Program-made: the position numbers and the translations under genes
Assembly: GCF_030323265.1 (NCBI RefSeq)
Contig: NZ_CP104992.1
Location: 744,001 to 808,000, forward strand
Reading direction: 5' to 3'
Length of the DNA stretch: 64,000 nucleotides
Source of the DNA: Terrirhizobium terrae
GTDB lineage: Bacteria > Pseudomonadota > Alphaproteobacteria > Rhizobiales > Rhizobiaceae
Shown: positions 57,077 to 64,000 of the stretch, in pieces
How the letters are laid out: every line of letters starts with the position of its first letter
Numbering within the stretch: the first letter of the stretch is position 1
The notes under the pieces: generated by a model
What the model was told of the DNA's origin: nothing
Database searches by the model: none
Seen by the model: the letters and a program-made list of their open reading frames with translations, nothing else

Positions 57077-58536
57077 ATGAAAATTCGCAGAACCATTACC
57101 GCCGCCGCTCTGCTGGCGGGCAGCTTCCTTGCGCCCATAGGCGCCCTTGCAGGCCAGGCCCCTGAAGCCGCGTCCGCCCCGGATATCCCGGTCAGCAGCA
57201 GGGACCGGGTCTATGCCGCCGAGCAGTTTTCCAACACGGTCTCCGTCAGCGACCCGTCGACCAACAAGCTTCTCGGCACGATCAAGCTCGGCGATCCCCA
57301 GCCCGGCAATCTCAGCCCGCTCTACAAGGGGCAGGTTCTCGTTCACGGGGTGGGATTCTCGCCCGATCACAAAACGCTCGCCGTCGTCTCGATCGGTTCA
57401 AACTCCGTGACCTTCATCGACACCGCCACCAATGCCGTCAAGCATACGACCTATATCGGCCGCTCACCGCATGAGGCATTCTTCACGCCCGACGGTAAGG
57501 AGATATGGGTGACCGTGCGCGGCGAAGACTATATCTCGGTCATCGACGCAAGCACGTTCGAGGAAAAGCAGCGGATCAAGGTTCCGGCCGGGCCCGGAAT
57601 GCAGATCTTTTCGCCGGACGGCAAATACGGCTACATCTGCTCGTCCTTCAACCCGGAAACGGTCGTCGTTTCCGTCGCCGACCACAAGATCGTCGGCAAT
57701 GTAAAGCAGGAAAGCCCGTTCTGCCCCAATATCGCGGCATCCCCGGACGGCAAGCAGGTCTGGTTCACGCTGAAGGATGTCGGCAAGGCACAGGTCTTCA
57801 ACGCCGAGGCCCCCTTCGACCTGATCAAGACGATCGACACAGGCCCGATCACCAATCACGTCAACTTCGCCACCAACAGGAACGGCAGTTTTGCCTATGT
57901 CACGGTCGGCGGCCTCAACGAGGTGAAGGTGTTCCGCACCGATACGTTCGAACAGGTCGCGACGATCCCCGTCGGCAACCTGCCGCACGGGATCTGGCCG
58001 TCGGGCGATGGTAGCCGCGTCTATGTCGGCCTCGAGAATGCCGACCAGTTCGCCGTGATCGATACGCTGACCAACAAGGTGATCTCCACCATTCCGATCG
58101 GCCAGGCGCCGCAGGCCGTCGCCTACGTCCCGAACGCGGTTTCCGAGGGCAACGGGCTTGAGAACCTCGTTCCGCTCGGCAAGGCCGGAGAAGCCGCCCA
58201 TTTCAGGCTTGCCATAAAAGGCTCGAAGGACAAGGCCCCGACGACGGTCTCCTCTTTGACCAGGGACTGACCCAAGTGCTGCAGGCCTCCGTCACCGGAC
58301 TTGAGCCGAAGAAGGCTTATATTCTGGCCCTGTCGGACAAACCTGACGGCAGCGGCATGCTGGAAGGCCTTTCGAACTTCATGACCAACCCGGCGGGTTC
58401 GGCGATCGTCAACGCGGTCGGCCCGATCCGCCAGATCGTCGAGGCAAAGCACAAGGATGAGCGCCGCTATCTGGTCGTCGCATCATCACAGGACGGCAAG
58501 CCCGGCAAGGTGCTGCAGGTCCAGGCTGCCGATTGA
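57077..58536 (+). CDS. YncE-family beta-propeller protein (one frame break)
   Basis: About 486 residues with a signal peptide (cleavage after A-L-A near 25). Repeats of the D-T-A-T-N-A-V / D-T-L-T-N-K-V-I-S-T-I-P-I-G type form a seven-bladed YVTN/YncE propeller. After the propeller a C-terminal domain (V-L-Q-A-S-V-T-G-L-E-P) follows in another frame: one C is missing at 58251-58252, and adding it reads V-S-L-F-D-Q-G-L-T-Q. Function in the copper module is unknown; periplasmic metal or redox scaffolding is possible. Confidence 0.8.
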
Positions 58537-58546
58537 CGGGAAGCGC

Positions 58547-58575
58547 GGCGATCCGCGCTCATTGCGCGGATCGCC
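58547..58575 (+). terminator. hairpin after the copper operon
   Basis: A perfect 12-bp inverted repeat (58547-58558 with 58564-58575) has a 5-base loop, 10 bases after the propeller gene and 20 before the sigma factor gene. There is no T-tract. It may separate expression of the copper genes from the sigma/anti-sigma pair. Confidence 0.55.
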
Positions 58576-58595
58576 TTCGATGGAGATGGTGTGGC

Positions 58596-59141
58596 ATGAA
58601 CGACATGCTGTCGCAGATAGAGCCGATGATCCCGGCCCTCAGGCGCTACGCCCGGGGCCTGCTCCGAGATCCGGAAACGGCCGACGATATTGTCCAGGAC
58701 TGCTTGGTAAGGATCGTTGCCAACTGGCAGAAGCGGCGTAACGAGGACGCCCGCTCCTGGGCATTTGCAATCCTGCATAATCTGGCGGTCAACAGGCTGC
58801 GACAGAACACGCGCCGGGGCGCCGCCATGCCGATAGACGACATGCCCGAGGCGACCGGGGCACTTCAGGCAACGCAGGAGGAAACCGTGTTCGGCCACGA
58901 GGTCATGTCGGCAATCGACCGCCTCCCGCCGGACCACCGCGCGATCCTCCTGTTGATCTCGGTTGAGGACATGTCATACGCCGAGGCCGGACAGGTCCTT
59001 GGCATTCCACTCGGCACGGTAATGTCACGCCTGTCCCGGGCCCGTGAACAATTGCGCAAGCTTCTCGAGACCGCGCCGCAAAACGAAGCAGGGCATCGAG
59101 GCCACTTACCCGGCGGCCCTTATATTCGGAGAGTGAAATGA
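58596..59141 (+). CDS. ECF-type RNA polymerase sigma factor
   Basis: A protein of 181 residues. I chose ATG 58596, which is preceded by GGAGATGG. Region 2 (L-R-R-Y-A-R-G-L-L-R-D-P-E-T-A-D-D-I-V-Q-D) and region 4 (L-P-P-D-H-R-A-I-L-L-L, then M-S-Y-A-E-A-G-Q-V-L-G-I-P) are clear; sigma regions 1 and 3 are absent. The next gene, overlapping by four bases, is its probable anti-sigma factor. Location suggests control of the copper genes. Confidence 0.92.
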   Translation: MNDMLSQIEPMIPALRRYARGLLRDPETADDIVQDCLVRIVANWQKRRNEDARSWAFAILHNLAVNRLRQNTRRGAAMPIDDMPEATGALQATQEETVFGHEVMSAIDRLPPDHRAILLLISVEDMSYAEAGQVLGIPLGTVMSRLSRAREQLRKLLETAPQNEAGHRGHLPGGPYIRRVK

Positions 59142-59908
59142 GCAGGAGACCCATCACCGAAGACGACATTCAGGCGTTCGTCGACGATGCGCTCTCTCCC
59201 GAACGGCGTGGCGAAGTATCGAAATATCTTCTGGCAAATACGGATGCGGCGGGGCGCGTCGCCGCCTACCGGAAACAGGCGTCGGCGCTGCGGCAATCTC
59301 TGGATCCGGTCGCCGAGGAACCGGTGCCGAGCAGGCTCAATCTGGAAAACATCGCGGCCGCGCACAACGCGACGACGTCAAGGCCCGGTCGCCTACGCCT
59401 GGCAGCTGCAGCCACTGTACTTCTCGCCGTCGGCGCGACGGGCGGCTGGCTGACGAAGGGCTACATGCTGCCTCCGACCGAAGGTGTGGCGGCGCTGGCC
59501 TTGGAAGCCTCCGCCAGCTACGGCGCGTTTGCCGCCGACAGGCTGAGGCCGGTGGAAGTCAGGGCCGATGGCAGCGGTACCCTGCAGCAGCTTGCCTCGA
59601 CAACACTCGGCAGTTCGGTGGTCATCCCCGATCTTGGCGCATCTGGTTACCGGCTGATGGGCGGTCGTGTCATCCCAACGACGCACGGCGCCGGTTTTAT
59701 GCTCATGTATGACGACGACAAGGGCAACCGCCTCGTCATGCTGTCGCGACGCATGCTCGTCGACCAGAACAGACCGATGGTCGCCAGCACCGCTGGAGGT
59801 GTCAACGGTTGGAGCTGGGCCAAAGAGGGCATGGGATACAGCATCGTCGGATCGATCCCGGCGCAGATCCTGCATCCCGTGGCGGACGTGGTGCGGTCCC
59901 AGATATAG
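59138..59908 (+). CDS. transmembrane anti-sigma factor
   Basis: A protein of 256 residues starting in an ATGA overlap with the sigma gene. The N-terminal 80 residues look like an anti-sigma domain (I-T-E-D-D-I-Q-A-F-V-D-D-A-L-S-P-E-R), with one membrane segment at about residues 87-104 and a periplasmic C-terminal domain. No zinc-binding H-x3-C-x2-C motif is seen. It should hold the sigma factor inactive until an envelope signal, perhaps copper, releases it. Confidence 0.85.
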   Translation: MSRRPITEDDIQAFVDDALSPERRGEVSKYLLANTDAAGRVAAYRKQASALRQSLDPVAEEPVPSRLNLENIAAAHNATTSRPGRLRLAAAATVLLAVGATGGWLTKGYMLPPTEGVAALALEASASYGAFAADRLRPVEVRADGSGTLQQLASTTLGSSVVIPDLGASGYRLMGGRVIPTTHGAGFMLMYDDDKGNRLVMLSRRMLVDQNRPMVASTAGGVNGWSWAKEGMGYSIVGSIPAQILHPVADVVRSQI

Positions 59909-60044
59909 GCTCGGAGATCGCAAGACGATTCCTCCCGAAACCGCGACATCGCCCGGGCTTTGCCCAGCCGACGCCGGAGAGATGGAACTTGCGGATCGTC
60001 GAGCGATCGCCCGGCTTGGCGCCCTCGACCCCTTGTGCAAAACG

Positions 60045-60073
60045 GGAAGCCAGACGCGAAGCGCCCGGCTTCC
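60045..60073. terminator. hairpin between anti-sigma gene and ABC operon end
   Basis: Seven-bp arms GGAAGCC and GGCTTCC have a 15-base loop, 9 bases past the minus-strand binding-protein stop. It lies between convergent genes and could terminate either; no T-tract follows. Confidence 0.4.
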
Positions 60074-60081
60074 TCGCATGA

Positions 60082-61596
60082 TCAGTTCTTCACCGTGTCT
60101 TCCAGGAAGAAGCGGCCGAGCGGATTCTGATAGAAATTCTCGACGTTCTTGCGGGCGACATTGATATAGGGGCTGTAGTAGAGATCGACCCAGTGGACAT
60201 CGTCCTTGGCGGTCTTCTGGATCTCGACATACATGGCCTCGCGCTTCTTCGGATCGAGCTCCAGACGCGCTGCGGCCACCAGATCCTTCACCTTGTCGCT
60301 CTTGTAGCGGGTCATGTAGTTCATATTGGTATCGTGACCGAGAACGAAGGTCGTCTTCTGGTCGGGGTCGAGAATGTCGTTCGTCCAGTACATGACCGAG
60401 ATATCGTAGTCGCCGGCAATGAGCATGTCCCAGCTCTGGCTCGGATCGACCTTCTGCAGATTGACAGTCACGCCCGCCTTGGAAAGCTGCTGCTGCAGAA
60501 GGACCGCAATCTGTTCGTCCACCTCGTTGCCGGCATTGACGACATAGTTCAAGGACAGATCGGAAGCGCCGGCTTCCGCCAGCATCGCCTTCGCCTTTTC
60601 CGGATCGTACGGGTACTGGTAGTTCGCATCGTAGTGATAGAGCGAGCCCTTCGGGATATAGGAATTGGCGACCGTGCCGAGACCGAAGGTCACAGTATCG
60701 ACAATCGCCTTCTTGTCGATCGCCATGTCGATAGCCTGGCGGACCTCCTTCTTGGCGAGCGCCCCATGCTCGTGATTGATCAGCAGGTGATCCTCGCGGG
60801 TCGAGGTGTCGATCAATACGCTAAGATTGGCGTCCTTCTTCAGCTCCTCGACGCGCGAGAAGGGCACGAAGATCGCCGTGTCGAGCTGGCCGGCCTGCAC
60901 GTTCAGCATGCGGGTATTGTCGTCCGGAACCGAGATCCACTCGACGCCGTCGAGCTTGACGCGATCCGCCTGCCAGAAATTCGGGTTCTTTTCGAGGATG
61001 ACGCGATCGCCGCGTCGCCACTCCTTGACGGTGAAGGCACCGGAAGAGGCCGTTGGCAGTTCTGCGAAAGCATCTTCGCCCGCCTCGACGGCCTTCTTTG
61101 ACAGAACCGAGACGTTGGGCAGCGCCAGCGTCGAGAGGAACGGTGCCGACGGCGTCTTCAGCTTGACGGTCAGCGTCTTCGCATCGGTCGCTTCGGCCGT
61201 CTCGACGATCTTGTAGCTGTCGCTCCACAGCGACCCTTCATTGTCGCGGATGCGCAGCAGGCTGAACGCGGCGTCCTCGGCAGTGATCGGCGAGCCGTCG
61301 GAAAACTTCGCGTCGCGGATCTTGAACGTGTAGGTCAGCCCATCGTCGGACACAGTCCAGCTTTCGGCAAGGCCGGGCTCCAGCTTGGTGCCGGTCTTGT
61401 CAACGCGGATCAGCACGTCGAAGACGTTGGAGAACACCCAGTTGTCGACATTCTGAGCCGACTTAATCGGATCGAACGTCGTCGAGTCCTCGCGACGGCC
61501 GATAGTCAGAACGCCGGCGGCTTCGGCAAAACTGGCGCTGAGTGAGAGAGCCGCGGCAAAGGCCGCAAACCCGATCGATTTCCACTTCCTGTTCAT
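60082..61596 (-). CDS. peptide-type ABC transporter substrate-binding protein (DppA/OppA family)
   Basis: A protein of 504 residues from ATG 61596 with an AAGGGAA site. A signal peptide ends near residue 26 (A-E-A). Family 5 binding-protein motifs are L-A-E-S-W-T-V-S-D-D-G-L-T-Y-T-F and F-S-D-G-S-P-I-T-A-E-D. It is the third gene of an importer operon with a fused dual ATPase and a DppC-type permease. The cargo may be a peptide, opine or other small molecule. Confidence 0.9.
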   Translation of the reverse strand: MNRKWKSIGFAAFAAALSLSASFAEAAGVLTIGRREDSTTFDPIKSAQNVDNWVFSNVFDVLIRVDKTGTKLEPGLAESWTVSDDGLTYTFKIRDAKFSDGSPITAEDAAFSLLRIRDNEGSLWSDSYKIVETAEATDAKTLTVKLKTPSAPFLSTLALPNVSVLSKKAVEAGEDAFAELPTASSGAFTVKEWRRGDRVILEKNPNFWQADRVKLDGVEWISVPDDNTRMLNVQAGQLDTAIFVPFSRVEELKKDANLSVLIDTSTREDHLLINHEHGALAKKEVRQAIDMAIDKKAIVDTVTFGLGTVANSYIPKGSLYHYDANYQYPYDPEKAKAMLAEAGASDLSLNYVVNAGNEVDEQIAVLLQQQLSKAGVTVNLQKVDPSQSWDMLIAGDYDISVMYWTNDILDPDQKTTFVLGHDTNMNYMTRYKSDKVKDLVAAARLELDPKKREAMYVEIQKTAKDDVHWVDLYYSPYINVARKNVENFYQNPLGRFFLEDTVKN

Positions 61597-61615
61597 GATG
61601 TCGTTCCCTTCTTTG

Positions 61616-63315
61616 TTATGGCATTCGCTTGATGGATCGGATGCTTTCGGATGTCTCTTCGGCATCGCCGAGCAGCGGCTTGTCCGGATCGATATCCGGG
61701 ATCGCCGCGACGAGTGATGCGGTGTAGGCATGTTTCGGCTGCGAGAAGACCTGCTCCGACGGCCCATCCTCGACCACCTCGCCGCGATACATGACGATGG
61801 TGCGGGCACAGAGATTGCGCACGATCGCCAGATCATGGGCGATGAACAGCAGCGTGAGGTTCATTTTCGCGGCCAGCTCGCGGAACAGGTCGATGATCTG
61901 CGCCTGGATGGTCACGTCGAGGGCTGCCACACATTCGTCGGCGATGATCAGCTTCGGATCGACTGCCAGCGCACGGGCAATACCCGCCCGCTGGCACTGG
62001 CCGCCGCTCATCGAGCGCGGCTTGCGATTGGCAAATTCGCGCTCCAGCCCGACCAGATCGAGCAGCTCGCCGATCCGCTGCGGAATATCGGCCCGTGCGA
62101 CCTTGCCCTGCACGGCAAGCACCTCGCCGATCGTCTGGCCGATGGTCATGCGCGGGTTCAGCGCGTTGAACGGGTCCTGGAACACCATCGCCGCCTCGCG
62201 CCGCAGCTTCGCTAGGCCGGCCGTCTTCTGCTGAGCAAGATCGATGCCCTCGAAGCTGATATGACCGGATGAGATAGGCGTTAGGCCCAGCAGCGCACGG
62301 GCGAGCGTGCTCTTGCCGCTGCCGGATTCACCGACGATGCCGACCGTCTCGCCCGGCATGATCTGCAGGCTGATGCCGGAAACGGCGCTGATGGTCTTCG
62401 CTTTGGCTCCCCGGAAGAAGCTTCCGCCGACCGGGAAGCGGACATGCAGGTCATCGATTTCGAGGATCGGCTTCACTGGCGCCGCAACGGTGGAAGCAGC
62501 AGCTTCGGTTACCGGCTCCACGTCCGGCATGGACGGATGGCTGTGGATCAGCCGGATCGTATACGGGTCTTTCGGCTGTGAGAGGATCTGCCGCTTCGTT
62601 CCCTGTTCCAGCAGCTTGCCCCCGCGCATCACCGCGATGCGGTCGCAGGTCTGCGCCACGATCCCGAGATCATGGGTGATCAGGATGATCGACAGGCCGC
62701 GCTTCTCACGCAGATCCATCAGCAGTGCCAAGATCTGCGCCTGGATGGTCACATCGAGCGCGGTCGTCGGCTCGTCGGCGATCAGGATTTTGGGATCGCA
62801 GGACAGCGCGACGGCGATCATTGCCCGCTGGCGCATGCCGCCAGAAAATTCGTGCGGATAGCTGTCATACTGGCGAAGCGGATCGGGAAACCGACCTGCG
62901 ACAGAATTTCGGTCGCAGCCGCGCGCGCTGCCCGCGCATCGAGCCCCTGATGATAACGGATACCTTCCGAGATCTGGTCGCCGATCCGCATCACCGGGTC
63001 GAGATGGCTGGTCGGGTTCTGGAAGATCATGCCGATCTCGCTGCCCCGTACCTTCAGCATTTCGGCATCGCTGAGGGACGTCAGATCACGCCCTTCGAGA
63101 AGCACCGCACCGTCCTCGATTTTCAGTCTTGAGGAAGGAAGCAGCCGCACCAGCGACCGGCAGAACAGGCTCTTGCCGGATCCGCTCTCGCCGACGAGAC
63201 CGAGGATTTCGCCTTTCGCCAGATCGAGCGAGACGGCATCGAGCAGGACGCGCGTCTCGCCATTCAGATGGGCTTTGACCGTCAGGTCACGGACGGAAAG
63301 GATGGGAGCGTTCAT
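61616..63315 (-). CDS. fused dual ATPase of a peptide-type ABC transporter (one frame break)
   Basis: About 566 residues with two complete nucleotide-binding domains, equivalent to DppD joined to DppF. The first has Walker A G-E-S-G-S-G-K-S and an E-F-S-G-G-M-R-Q-R signature; the second has G-E-S-G-S-G-K-S-T and S-M-S-G-G-Q-C-Q-R. One base is missing at 62885-62887 (GGG on the plus strand), which breaks the frame between the Q-loop and signature of the first domain; restored it reads [14 protein letters not shown]. Confidence 0.88.
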
Positions 63316-64000
63316 TCATGCACCCCGAGCAATTCGCCGAGCGCATCGCCCAGAATGCTGAAGCCGAAGGCGAGGAAGACGATGGAGAGGCCGGGAAACA
63401 GCGTGATCCACCATGCGGTGGTGATGAAGCTCTGCCCTTCGGCCACCATCACGCCCCATTCGGCGACAGGCGGCTGGACGCCAAGGCCGAGATAGCTGAC
63501 GGCCGCGCCGGAGAGCAGGACCAGCACCGCATCCGACATGGAAAACACAATCGAACCGGCAATCGCATTCGGCAGCAGGTGCCGGAACATGATCCGCATC
63601 CGGCCGAAACCGAGACTGACGGCGGCCACCGCATAATCGCTGGTCTTGAGCACCAGGATCTGCGCCCGGATCAGCCGCGCATAGGAGACCCAGCCGACCA
63701 GCGCCATGGCGATGTAGAAGCTGGAAAGCCCCGGCCCGAGAATGGTGATGATCGACAGCATCAGCACGAGAAAGGGAAAGGCCAGGATGATGTCGACGAT
63801 CCGCATGAAGACCGCATCGACGATGCCACCGAAAAAGCCCGCAATCGTGCCGACCACCGTGCCGATGACGAAGGGAAAGGCGACGCCGAGAAAGGCGATC
63901 TGCAGGTCGATCCGCGCACCCCAGATAATGCGCGACAGGATATCGCGGCCGAAATTATCGGTACCGAACGGATGCAAGAACGACGGCGGCTGCAGCCGCG
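63312..64000 (-). CDS. peptide-type ABC transporter permease (DppC family), cut by the window edge
   Basis: The frame is open to base 64000, so the N terminus is missing. The visible part begins with R-L-Q-P-P-S-F-L-H-P-F-G-T-D, a conserved DppC stretch that normally lies some 60-80 residues into the protein, followed by G-R-D-I-L-S-R. About five membrane segments and the permease loop (A-A-V-S-L-G-F-G-R-M-R-I) follow. The stop overlaps the ATPase start by four bases. Confidence 0.9.
   Translation of the reverse strand, partial: RLQPPSFLHPFGTDNFGRDILSRIIWGARIDLQIAFLGVAFPFVIGTVVGTIAGFFGGIVDAVFMRIVDIILAFPFLVLMLSIITILGPGLSSFYIAMALVGWVSYARLIRAQILVLKTSDYAVAAVSLGFGRMRIMFRHLLPNAIAGSIVFSMSDAVLVLLSGAAVSYLGLGVQPPVAEWGVMVAEGQSFITTAWWITLFPGLSIVFLAFGFSILGDALGELLGVHE

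Overview
The window looks like a chromosomal or large-replicon segment of a rhizobial alphaproteobacterium (Rhizobium/Agrobacterium-like). The evidence is high GC with GC-rich third positions, many ATGA-type overlaps, rhizobial-style transporters for acids and sugar acids, and a type VI secretion locus with the gene set and order known from Agrobacterium tumefaciens (impA-N style, TssJ absent, TagF-PppA fusion, PpkA and an FHA protein). No rRNA, tRNA, CRISPR array or insertion sequence was seen.

Layout. (1) 1-8052: the end of an alginate-type polysaccharide locus, with two Sel1-repeat proteins (AlgK-like role inferred), a periplasmic PL5 alginate lyase and a large secreted AlgE-type mannuronan C5-epimerase carrying RTX and cadherin-like repeats. 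(2) 8180-8611: an OsmC peroxidase. (3) 8828-17300: a minus-strand catabolic operon under an IclR regulator, with a Fe3+/polyamine-type ABC importer, a CaiB/BaiF CoA-transferase, a CitE-like lyase, a 2-hydroxyacid dehydrogenase and an RraA-type aldolase. (4) 17667-26690: a sugar-acid island with RraA, an IlvD/Edd dehydratase, a tripartite tricarboxylate transporter (TctABC), a LacI/GntR-type regulator, an L-talarate/galactarate dehydratase and a LysR regulator. (5) 26708-50388: a nearly complete type VI secretion system. The minus arm is tssH(clpV)-hcp-unknown-RNase A-like protein; the plus arm is tssA-B-C-C'-tagJ-tssE-F-G-tagH(FHA)-tssK-L-M-tagF/pppA-ppkA. (6) 50411-54980: a Wza-like export lipoprotein, a zinc alcohol dehydrogenase and RecQ. 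(7) 55286-59908: a copper module (CopC, CopD, DUF305, YncE-like propeller) followed by an ECF sigma/anti-sigma pair. (8) 60082-64000: a peptide-type ABC importer, cut by the right edge.

Two themes stand out. First, about twenty one-base frame breaks interrupt otherwise well conserved genes. Nearly all sit in short homopolymers and most look like one missing base, so they are more likely sequencing or assembly errors than decay. I annotate those genes over their full extent and give each break. Second, the T6SS contains a probable effector next to hcp whose two ends resemble bacterial RNase A-like toxins, together with a threonine-phosphorylation switch (PpkA, TssL Thr14, FHA protein, TagF-PppA). 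Strong hairpins follow hcp, tssB and tssC, the three genes whose products are needed in greatest amount.
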